Below, piece after piece: positions 1-7,858 of a stretch of 64,000 nt of DNA. Both the position numbers and the translations under genes were made by a program. Where the stretch lies: assembly GCA_026391835.1 (NCBI GenBank), contig JAPLDF010000075.1, positions 248,001-312,000 on the forward strand, read 5' to 3'. This DNA is from Bacteroidota bacterium (GTDB taxonomy: Bacteria > Bacteroidota > Bacteroidia > Bacteroidales > FEN-979). Below the pieces are notes generated by a model. That model had not been told where the DNA came from. It saw nothing but the letters and a program-made list of their open reading frames with translations, and made no database searches. The first letter of the stretch is position 1; every line of letters begins with the position of its first letter.

Positions 1-1
1 A

Positions 2-925
2 ATCCCTGCCATGACTGAAATCATCGGGTGGTCGCGCAACATCGCCGATGCTTCGGTTGTTTTGAAGAATTATGAACAGGCCTACCGTTACCTTGATTCC
101 AGCCGCTATTACAGCGACTCGGTCTATAGCCTTGAAAAGACGAAAATAATCAACAGCCTTAAAAACAGGCTTGAAATGGACCAGAAGGATGCTGAGATCA
201 GGATCGCAAAAGTGAAATTTGAAAAGGCGAATATCCAGCGTTTCGCTCTGGCAGTTGGGTTTGTATTGCTGATCATCATTGTCTTTCTTGTTTACCGCGA
301 CCGGCGAAAGTCGGAGCGCGTGCTGCTGAATATCCTGCCGGGCAAGATCGCCCGGCGGCTGAAAAACAGGGAACGCCCCATCGCCGAACGGTTTGATGAC
401 GCAGCAGTGGTTTTTATCGATATTGCTGAGTTTACATCATTTTCCATGCACAGGGAGCCCGATTACGTGGTAGGGTTGCTGACCGACTTTTTCACAAAAA
501 TGGATCACCTGGCGGAGAAACACGGCATGGAGAAGATCAAAACCATAGGCGATTGTTACATGGCGGTTAGCGGTTTGCCCGAACCGGTGCCCGACAGCCT
601 CGAACGTGCGGCCCGGTTTGCCATAGAGGCAAGGGACCTGATGCGGACTTATACGACCTACGACGGGCATGAGATCCGCGTAAGGATAGGGATTGACGCA
701 GGAAAGGTGGTGGCCGGCGTAATCGGCGAGAAAAAATTCAGTTACGACCTCTGGGGCGATGTGGTAAATACTGCCTCGAGAATGGAATCACACGGAATTG
801 TCGGCGAGATCCAGGTCACCGAAAATGTGTTCCACCGGCTTAAAGGACAATTCATCATGAAAGAACGCGGGGAATGCGACATCAAGGGAAAAGGCAGGAT
901 GAAGACCTGGATCCTGGAGAACTGA
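2..925 (+). CDS. Class III adenylate cyclase with TPR/TM N-terminus (5' truncated by window)
   Basis: Makes cAMP from ATP at the inner membrane. The frame is open to the window edge, so the ATG at 11 is probably internal and the N-terminus (usually TPR repeats in this Bacteroidota family) is missing. Counting from that ATG, residues 15-75 are helical with TPR-like and coiled-coil character, 78-95 form one membrane segment (FALAVGFVLLIIIVFLVY), and about 130-300 is the cyclase domain. Metal-binding Asp137 (FIDIAEF) and Asp181 (TIGDCYM) are present. Lys177 and Asp246 (YDLWGD) match the adenine-specifying pair, and Asn253/Arg257 (VNTASRM) match the transition-state residues, so activity on ATP is expected. 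The signal sensed is unknown. The gene stands alone; the next gene starts 169 nt downstream. Confidence 0.9.
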   Translation: MPAMTEIIGWSRNIADASVVLKNYEQAYRYLDSSRYYSDSVYSLEKTKIINSLKNRLEMDQKDAEIRIAKVKFEKANIQRFALAVGFVLLIIIVFLVYRDRRKSERVLLNILPGKIARRLKNRERPIAERFDDAAVVFIDIAEFTSFSMHREPDYVVGLLTDFFTKMDHLAEKHGMEKIKTIGDCYMAVSGLPEPVPDSLERAARFAIEARDLMRTYTTYDGHEIRVRIGIDAGKVVAGVIGEKKFSYDLWGDVVNTASRMESHGIVGEIQVTENVFHRLKGQFIMKERGECDIKGKGRMKTWILEN

Positions 926-1094
926 TTTGATTACCTGGTGTTTTTGGGGAGGGATTTCATTTTTTTCTAATGGATAGCTGTTTTATTACCAGTCATATAC
1001 AATAAATCACTACCTTTACTGCGTTGATGGCTGCTGATGTCTGAACCGGACTAACCTGTGCAATTCATCTTCCCTGGTACCTAAAACACCCTTT

Positions 1095-4000
1095 ATGAAA
1101 TTTTTCACCTCTGCTCTTGCTGCTGTTCTCTTTGCAACGGCAAACATCCTCTTTGCACAATCCCATGATGACAACCCCAACCTGGACCAGGTACCGCAAT
1201 ATCTTCGCGAACAGGCAACAGCCAACAACGATGCACCGCTTGCCTCCATCGTTACCATCGGCAACTGGGATAACTTCAGCCTTGGCGTCGATTTCGGCGA
1301 GAACAACATGGCCATGAACCCCAAACAGCCAAAATGGTTTTTTACCGCATACAACACCAACGGAACCTACCATACTGAAAACGGGATTGACTGGGCGACG
1401 AATAACCCCAGTTTCGGCGCAACCATGGCCGGTGATCCGGTAGCTGCCTACGACAGCCTGGGAACCTTCTTTTATGAGAATATGTATGGCTCCATTACCG
1501 GGTGCAAAGTGATCACTTCAACAACAAATGGTGCTACATGGGGTGCGCCGGTAACCGCTATTGCCGGAAACGACAAAAATTGGATCGTTTGCGATCAGAC
1601 AGCGGGGCCTTATGCCAACTATGTGTATACCACCATGACCAACAACAGCGCAGGCAATTTTGCGCGGAGCATCAACCATGGGGTATCCTTTATATCCACA
1701 TTTGCTCCCACCACCCAAACGTTGCCTGGGATGATGCCATGCGTCGGGCCGCTGGGGAATATCCAGGGTGGTGCCGTGTATGTGGTGACCAACAGCGGGA
1801 GTTCGTTCGCAGCTACTTACACATTTTACAGGTCGACCGACGGGGGAGCGACCTTTGTGCAGCGGTCGTCCGTTCAGTGGCCAAATTATGTCGGAACGAA
1901 TGTAGGCGGCCGGAATTCGGTCCAGAACATGCGTACCCGTCCCTATCCAATGATAGCAGCAGATAACAGTTACGGGCCTTCGCGGGGTAAACTTTATTGT
2001 GTTTATGCGTCCAACACACCCTCAGGCAGCGGGAACAAACCCGATGTTTTTTGCAGGTCCTCGGCCGACGGAGGTGCAACCTGGAGCAGCGCAGTGCAGG
2101 TGAATGATGATCCGAATACCCAGGGCAACCACCAGTGGCACCCTGCCATCTGGTGCGATAAGGAGACAGGGAAATTGTATGTCATGTGGATGGATACCCG
2201 CGATACGCCAACAAGCGACAGCGCCTGCATCTATGCCAGCTACTCGGTGAACGGGGGCGTAAGTTTTGCAGCCAACCAGAAGATATCCAATGCTAAAATG
2301 AAGATTGACTGTGCCACCTGCGGCGGCGGCGGCACGCCAAAATATGAGGGTGACTACAATGGTGTGGTTTCCAATAAAAAAGTTTCGATGATCGGCTGGA
2401 CCGATTTCAGGCAGGGCACCTTCCAGAGCATGACCGCCTATTTCCCGGATTTTGCAATGGCAATAGACCATTCAGCCCATACCCTTTATACGCATACCGA
2501 CAGCGCTACCTTCCAGGTTTCCGTTCCCTCCGTGAAACTCTACACCGATACGGTGCTGCTTTCCACAACGATCACACCTGTACCCGCCACAGGAACCATC
2601 TCCGTGAAATACCCTTCCGGAAACAGGATGACAGCATATCCCGGCACACTGCCGGTCCGGCTGGTTTTATGGGGAAATGTACCCGCTGGGACCTATACAG
2701 CCACCTTTACGGCAGCTGGTCCCAATGGCACCCCGGTGCACAAACGTACAGCAACCATTACGGTGGTCACAGGGACCAATGCGCAGGCAGTTGTTTCCCT
2801 GCTGCCTAACCGCCAGGGATGTGTGGGCGATACGATACATGTACCGGTCCATGTTACCGGCTCGAATATCCAGAACATGGCTTTCTACATAAGCTACGAC
2901 CATGCCTTGCTTGCGCAGGGCGGAACGTTCTATTCGTCTGTCTATCCCTCGCTGGTTGTGACGTATTATCCGACATTCAGTCCCACCACCCTTGGTGTTT
3001 TACTTACTGTTCCCGGAACTGCGCTTACCCTCACCAATGCCAAGGTCATCGATCTGATCTTTACCATCACAGGCACAGGGGCGGCCCTTTTACACCTGAG
3101 AACCGCTGCCGACGGTGCGCCGGTGAGCGGATTCTGGAACACGGCAGGCACACCGTTCACCCTGGTGAACTACACCGACAATACCATCTCACCTTCTCCC
3201 GGCATCCCGGTTAGTGTGACCATTGTGTCAAACCAGGCAATGCCCGTTTGTGATGGCTCGGTGGCAGCCTTTACAGCGACTCAGGTCAATGGGGGATCAT
3301 CCCCTGTATTCCAGTGGCAGGTGAATGGAACGTATACCGGCGGCAACAGCCCCGCTTTCTCCTATATCCCGGCAGATGGCGACGAGGTGACCTGCAGGCT
3401 GACATCAAATATTTCCTGCGCAGGCGGGAATCCAGCCATGTCAAATGTAATAACCATGGCGGTTAACCCGGTTTCCACGTCCGGCATATCTATTTCTGCT
3501 TCGGCAAACCCGGTGTACACCGGGTCATTGGCTACCTTCACAGCCGTACCGGTAAATGGAGGCGCCACCCCCGTTTACCAGTGGCAGGTCAACGGGGTGA
3601 ATGCCGGGAACGGCAGTTCCGTTTTTGCTTATGTCCCTGAAAACGGCGATGCGGTGATGTGCAGCATGATCTCAGGTTCGCTTTGTTCAACGGGCAACCC
3701 GGCTGCTTCAAACACGATCAGCATGAATGTCATCCTGGTAGCGCTGAATACTGAACTCCAAAATGTTGTAATCAGTGATACCCGTTGTTATGATGCCATC
3801 CAGACAGTCACCTTGTCGGGCAACGGAAGCAATACCACGCTGCTTCCCGGGAGCAATGTCACGCTGATCGCAGGCCAGAATATTCTCCTGTTACCATCCA
3901 CGACGGTTAATTCGGGCGGGTACCTGCTTGGATATATTACGACCGATGGAATATATTGCGCGATCCAGGCGCCATCAATCGTCACTGTTGTTACCTCCGT

Positions 4001-4280
4001 TACCGGACCAGATTTGCCAGGCGCTGATGAACGCTTCAGAATTTACCCCAATCCCTCCACAGGGAACTTCATGCTCGAAGTTACAGGCGCAAACGAAGAA
4101 GGAGCGGCAAATGCTGAAATCTACGGTTCAAGGGGTGACAAGGTGTTGACCCTGGCCCTGAAAAACGTTGGGAAACATGAATTTTCATTGTCCGGCCGGG
4201 CTGCGGGGATCTATTATGTCCGCGTTTCAACCGGCACAACCGTCAGGGTTATGAAGATTATTTTAAGCAACCCGGAATAG
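1095..4280 (+). CDS. T9SS-secreted beta-propeller (BNR/Asp-box) protein with cohesin-like and Ig-like modules
   Basis: Secreted or cell-surface protein of 1061 aa. It has a signal peptide (residues 1-22, ending LFAQ). The N-terminal half (about 50-450) carries Asp-box motifs (STDGGATF near 247, SADGGATW near 323, SVNGGVSF further on) typical of sialidase-fold beta-propellers. A cohesin-like module follows at about 570-705 (starts CVGDTIHVPV), then two Ig-like repeats (each with FQWQVNG or YQWQVNG), a linker, and a T9SS type A sorting domain from about 980 (FRIYPNPSTGNF). The sialidase catalytic Arg/Asp/Tyr set is not evident, so the fold rather than an enzyme activity is claimed. Its cohesin-like module links it to the cohesin/dockerin-bearing proteins at 10.9-38.9 kb. 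A weak TACCTTTA box lies at 1011-1018. Confidence 0.85.
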   Translation: MKFFTSALAAVLFATANILFAQSHDDNPNLDQVPQYLREQATANNDAPLASIVTIGNWDNFSLGVDFGENNMAMNPKQPKWFFTAYNTNGTYHTENGIDWATNNPSFGATMAGDPVAAYDSLGTFFYENMYGSITGCKVITSTTNGATWGAPVTAIAGNDKNWIVCDQTAGPYANYVYTTMTNNSAGNFARSINHGVSFISTFAPTTQTLPGMMPCVGPLGNIQGGAVYVVTNSGSSFAATYTFYRSTDGGATFVQRSSVQWPNYVGTNVGGRNSVQNMRTRPYPMIAADNSYGPSRGKLYCVYASNTPSGSGNKPDVFCRSSADGGATWSSAVQVNDDPNTQGNHQWHPAIWCDKETGKLYVMWMDTRDTPTSDSACIYASYSVNGGVSFAANQKISNAKMKIDCATCGGGGTPKYEGDYNGVVSNKKVSMIGWTDFRQGTFQSMTAYFPDFAMAIDHSAHTLYTHTDSATFQVSVPSVKLYTDTVLLSTTITPVPATGTISVKYPSGNRMTAYPGTLPVRLVLWGNVPAGTYTATFTAAGPNGTPVHKRTATITVVTGTNAQAVVSLLPNRQGCVGDTIHVPVHVTGSNIQNMAFYISYDHALLAQGGTFYSSVYPSLVVTYYPTFSPTTLGVLLTVPGTALTLTNAKVIDLIFTITGTGAALLHLRTAADGAPVSGFWNTAGTPFTLVNYTDNTISPSPGIPVSVTIVSNQAMPVCDGSVAAFTATQVNGGSSPVFQWQVNGTYTGGNSPAFSYIPADGDEVTCRLTSNISCAGGNPAMSNVITMAVNPVSTSGISISASANPVYTGSLATFTAVPVNGGATPVYQWQVNGVNAGNGSSVFAYVPENGDAVMCSMISGSLCSTGNPAASNTISMNVILVALNTELQNVVISDTRCYDAIQTVTLSGNGSNTTLLPGSNVTLIAGQNILLLPSTTVNSGGYLLGYITTDGIYCAIQAPSIVTVVTSVTGPDLPGADERFRIYPNPSTGNFMLEVTGANEEGAANAEIYGSRGDKVLTLALKNVGKHEFSLSGRAAGIYYVRVSTGTTVRVMKIILSNPE

Positions 4281-4338
4281 GCGCAACTGGCGAAATTTGA
4301 TTCAGCTGCCGAAGCGGTCCGGTTTGCAGGTGATCCTG

Positions 4339-6933
4339 CTATTTCATCAGGGATAGCAACTCATCCCCGATACCGATGCGGTAGCCTTCCGAAAGATAAT
4401 TGATCACCCCGGCGGAATTGAGATACATCACTACAGGCATGTTCTTTGGAGTCCCGCGCGACAGTTTGATGTCAGGCAACTTCACCGTGAATGCGGACTG
4501 AAATGTATAGCTGATCGTTTTCGGTAGTGCTGCTGCTTCAGCTTTCACAAACGATTTCATCTGTGCCTCCGACGGGAAAATCATCACAAACGTCCCTTTC
4601 CACTGCCCGAATTCACCCTGCTTTTGCCTGAGGTCGGCAACGAAATGTTTGCTGGGTTCCTTATCCGGGTCAATCCAGGCGAGGACCATCCCGGGAGCAA
4701 GTTTGTGACTGAACAGGGCAGGGCTGATGCGGCCATATTCAAGCAGCGGGAGCTGGTTTTTGCGCAGGTCGATTGTTTGCGTCACAGGAACACCGCTTTT
4801 TACTTCAAATACCCGGAGCTTTGTTAACACGGTTCCATTGGTAAGCCGGTTCCCGGTAACCATCAGGCAGGGGCCGACAGGAATGTCAAGGTTACAAGGG
4901 TAAGTTTGAACCAAAGGACTGCCTTCATAATCAAGGGTTTTAAAGTATCCATTCTGGAATGTTTCGAGGGTATAGTGAATGGTATATTCAGGTTTCTTTT
5001 CATTTGCCGGCGGGTTCACAAGCACAACCGGGGCTTTGGTTCCGGCATGTTGCTTCTTCTCAAAGAGGTAAACGTCGTGCCATTGTCCCTGTAACAGGTA
5101 TTGCGGAACTTTGGTGGCCGGTTCGAGCCGGGCAGGAATTCCAAAACTGCGGCAGATTGCCACGAAGCATATGTCGATGGAATGTCCGTCACCCGTTTTG
5201 AGCTCATATACCCCGACAGGTGTAATGGGGGCACGGCTGTAGTTGGCTGTGTTGTTGATTGAGATGTTGGTGCGCACCCAGTCTGCCAGTTGCATTGGAT
5301 TGTTTCTTGATCCTGTGATAAAACCAGCCTCAAACTTCGACTGAAAAAACTGCTTGTACGGTTTCAGGAACTCATTGTCCACCCTGGGTGAAAGGACATA
5401 CCTGTTGAAGTCACCCCGGTCGGCAACCAGCGAAGGATACCTGGTGGAATTGCTGATGTTGTCGAGCAAAACGGTCGTATCGATATCCCGCAGGTCCTTT
5501 TCGGATATGTTGTCGAACAGGGGGAAGATGAGCGGCCTTTTTTCAGGCGGGGCCAGGGTGATGAAGGCGGTCAGCTCACGCCAGTTTCCCCTGCTCTTGT
5601 GAAAAAAGCGCCAGAGGGTATCCTGGTCGAGGTTGACCAGCCTTGCGAACCTGGAGCTTTTTACTGAATCGATGAAGGTTGCTTCATAGCTGCCCCTGAA
5701 CCCGTCCTCAAAGGCAAGGCGGTCGCTGTTTTTCTTCCTGGCCAAATCGCTTACGACAACGGTGAGTTCCAGTTCGGCAGGCGGAACCATGTCAAATTCC
5801 AGATCGTATGTTTGCCCTGCTTCACGGTCCAGCCTGATATTCACGGTATCGGTGGTGCGCACATCGAGTTTCTGAAAACCGTATTTCCCGTTCTTAGCGG
5901 CCCAGACAAGCAGGTCGCCATACCCGGTTTTAAAGGAACAAAGACCATCCTTGCTGGTGAACGTTTTGAAGAGCGGGTAAAACTCGGCATAGTTGTATAG
6001 CTGAAACTCAACGTCGGCGCTGTCGAGGTTCCGGTTGGCGGCATCGGTTACACGTGCAAACACCTTTTTTACCGGGGCATAATTTTCAAGCACGTTGATC
6101 TTGGTGAACAGCGGATCTTTCTGAAGCACGTCTTCCGGGCCTTCATAATCGCCGAAAACCGTTGTGTTGACAAGCATTGCCCGTTTGGCTGGCTTGGTAA
6201 ACCAGGCAAGGTCAAGGTCGGCGTCAGGTTCGCAGGCGCCGATGAAGTGCCATTTCCCGTCTACCCACACTTCAACCCAGGCGTGGTTGTCGTCGCTGTG
6301 AGCCCACCGCGGCGTATAACACTGGCGGGCGGGGATGCCCACCGATCGCAGGGCTGCAACGGTGAAAGTTGACTCCTCGCCGCACCGTCCAAGGGCAGTC
6401 TTTACCGATGCGAGGGGGGCGGAGGTCCGGCCGTCAGAACCGCGGTAGGTTACCTTCTCATGGCACCAGTGGTTTACTTCCAGCACGGCGTCCTTCATGG
6501 GGAGTTTCCGGATGCGGTCTTTCAACTCAGCGAAAAACACCCACCGCGACGAATCGAGGTTTTCATTGTTCACCCTAACCGGGAGCACAAAGTGGCGGAA
6601 CAGGTTTTCGGGAACTGTTTTTCCCCAGCTGAAGGTATCACGGGCGGCAAACGATGACCTGACATTCTGCAGGAAGAATTCACCGGTATAGTCTGCCAGG
6701 TCGTTCAGCGAACTGTAGGCATACAGGAATTTCAACGCCTCTGTTTCCCGGGTTGTCAGCGCCTGGCCGAATACACCAAAGAGTTGCTGCGAGCGGTTTT
6801 TGGCAAGTTCCTTCTGCTTTTCAAATTGCACCTCCACCTTGTTCCGGTAATTCCGGTCGGTGATAAAATGGTCGTTGGTACAACCGGAAATCAGAAGTGA
6901 TGCCAGGAGGCAAAGGAAGAATACTTTTCTCAT
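4339..6933 (-). CDS. Lipoprotein with tandem transglutaminase-like domains
   Basis: Outer-membrane or periplasmic lipoprotein, 864 aa. The lipobox LISGC places the acylated Cys at residue 18. A transglutaminase/protease-fold core lies at about 145-240 with the full triad: Cys184 (GRCGEES), His217 (DDNHAWVEVW) and an acidic residue at 235-237 (ACEPD). A carboxypeptidase-regulatory-like beta domain follows (about 270-390). A second transglutaminase-like core (about 590-650) has the same FGIPAR hallmark, but the position of the nucleophile Cys is Gly (GDGHSIDI), so it should be inactive. Substrate unknown; the family is common in Bacteroidota and may act on cell-surface peptides. A TAGGTTTG -7-like box sits at 6991-6998, 58 nt upstream. 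Convergent with the gene to its left. Confidence 0.85.
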   Translation of the reverse strand: MRKVFFLCLLASLLISGCTNDHFITDRNYRNKVEVQFEKQKELAKNRSQQLFGVFGQALTTRETEALKFLYAYSSLNDLADYTGEFFLQNVRSSFAARDTFSWGKTVPENLFRHFVLPVRVNNENLDSSRWVFFAELKDRIRKLPMKDAVLEVNHWCHEKVTYRGSDGRTSAPLASVKTALGRCGEESTFTVAALRSVGIPARQCYTPRWAHSDDNHAWVEVWVDGKWHFIGACEPDADLDLAWFTKPAKRAMLVNTTVFGDYEGPEDVLQKDPLFTKINVLENYAPVKKVFARVTDAANRNLDSADVEFQLYNYAEFYPLFKTFTSKDGLCSFKTGYGDLLVWAAKNGKYGFQKLDVRTTDTVNIRLDREAGQTYDLEFDMVPPAELELTVVVSDLARKKNSDRLAFEDGFRGSYEATFIDSVKSSRFARLVNLDQDTLWRFFHKSRGNWRELTAFITLAPPEKRPLIFPLFDNISEKDLRDIDTTVLLDNISNSTRYPSLVADRGDFNRYVLSPRVDNEFLKPYKQFFQSKFEAGFITGSRNNPMQLADWVRTNISINNTANYSRAPITPVGVYELKTGDGHSIDICFVAICRSFGIPARLEPATKVPQYLLQGQWHDVYLFEKKQHAGTKAPVVLVNPPANEKKPEYTIHYTLETFQNGYFKTLDYEGSPLVQTYPCNLDIPVGPCLMVTGNRLTNGTVLTKLRVFEVKSGVPVTQTIDLRKNQLPLLEYGRISPALFSHKLAPGMVLAWIDPDKEPSKHFVADLRQKQGEFGQWKGTFVMIFPSEAQMKSFVKAEAAALPKTISYTFQSAFTVKLPDIKLSRGTPKNMPVVMYLNSAGVINYLSEGYRIGIGDELLSLMK

Positions 6934-7010
6934 ATGATTTGATTAATGCTCATGTTGATCATCCAGTGGGTTCACAAGGAAACTTATGAACAAACCTATT
7001 ACTTTTTATT

Positions 7011-7526
7011 GAAATGGCGATTAAGCGGGAGAAAGTTTCTTTTTGGGTTACACGAAGGGACACGAAGGATACACGAAGATACACGAAGAAAAGTTAAGTG
7101 TTATGGAATTTGATACAGTATCGAAAGAAATCATTGGCTGTGCCATTGAGGTTCATAGAATGCTTGGGCCTGGGCTATTGGAATCTGCTTATGAGGAATG
7201 CCTGGTTTTTGAACTTTTAAAAAAAGGGATGATTGTTGAAAGACAAAAACCGGTGCCGGTAACTTATAAAGATATCAGGCTGGATTGTGGTTACAGGCTC
7301 GATCTCCTTGTTGAGCATTGCGTTGTAGTCGAGTTGAAATCAGTTGAGGCATTTTCTCCCGTTCATGAAGCACAGATTCTTACATACATGCGGTTTGCGA
7401 AAATTAAAACAGGATTGCTGATCAATTTTAATGTTACAGTCCTGAAAAACGGTTTAAGAAGGTTCGTCCTGTAACTTTGTTTTCCTTCGTGTCCCTTCGT
7501 GCCTCCTTCGTGTCCCTTCGTGTAAC
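7011..7526 (+). repeat. Repeat cassette copy 1: inverted CACGAAGG arrays around a GxxExxY gene
   Basis: A unit starting GAAATGGCGATTAAGC, then a left arm of short repeats (ACACGAAGGGACACGAAGG, 7047-7088), the GxxExxY gene, and a right arm that is the reverse complement (CCTTCGTGTCCCTTCGTG, 7483-7525). A second copy of the same layout lies at 7568-7852. Seen directly; its mobility is inference. Confidence 0.75.
7103..7474 (+). CDS. GxxExxY-family protein (PD-(D/E)XK-like)
   Basis: Small protein of 123 aa when started at ATG 7103 (MEFDTVSKEI). The longer reading from 7043 would translate the CACGAAGG repeat arm, so it is less likely. The family signature GPGLLESAY is present (residues 22-30), and later D-x(n)-E-L-K (YRLDLL ... 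VVELKS) fits the predicted PD-(D/E)XK_3 nuclease-like fold. Function of the family is not established; DNA or RNA binding or cleavage is predicted from the fold only. The gene is enclosed by inverted repeats and followed by a decayed copy, which suggests the whole unit is a cassette. Confidence 0.85.
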   Translation: MEFDTVSKEIIGCAIEVHRMLGPGLLESAYEECLVFELLKKGMIVERQKPVPVTYKDIRLDCGYRLDLLVEHCVVVELKSVEAFSPVHEAQILTYMRFAKIKTGLLINFNVTVLKNGLRRFVL

Positions 7527-7567
7527 TAAAAGAACAGTAGCTATGAACAATTGAAATACATTTTCTT

Positions 7568-7852
7568 GAAATGGCGATTAAGCAGGAGAAAGTTTCTTTT
7601 TGGGGTTACACGAAGGGACACGAAGGAGGCACGAAGAAAATTAAGTGTTATGGAATTTGATAAGGTATCGAAATAAATCATTGGCAGTGCCAAAGAGGTC
7701 CATAGAATGCCTGGCCCTGGGCTATTGGAATCAGCTTATGAGGAATGCCTGGATTATGAACTTTTAAAAAAAAGGTTGATAGTTGAAAGCCAAAAACCTG
7801 TATTTGTTACTTCGTGTCCCTTCGTGCCTCCTTCGTGTCTCTTCGTGTAACC
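7568..7852 (+). repeat. Repeat cassette copy 2 (decayed)
   Basis: Second copy of the unit at 7011-7526, similar over its first 240 nt by eye (roughly 85-90%). It has a shorter left arm (7603-7640) and a right arm at 7810-7852 (CTTCGTGTCCCTTCGTG). It encloses a broken GxxExxY gene. Together with copy 1 it fills the space between the intact gene and the GH31 gene. Confidence 0.7.
7650..7808 (+). pseudogene. GxxExxY-family pseudogene
   Basis: ATG at 7650 starts MEFDKVSK, then a nonsense codon (GAA to TAA) stops it after eight residues. Beyond the stop the same frame continues to match the intact neighbour (GPGLLESAY, then EECLDYELLKK) until about VFVT, where the right repeat arm replaces the last two fifths, including the predicted catalytic E-L-K. 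So there is one point nonsense plus a 3' truncation. Confidence 0.8.
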
Positions 7853-7858
7853 AACAGA

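Noticed and set aside
1095-4280. Active sialidase
   Set aside because: Asp-boxes show the propeller fold, but the catalytic Arg triad and Tyr/Glu pair were not found.
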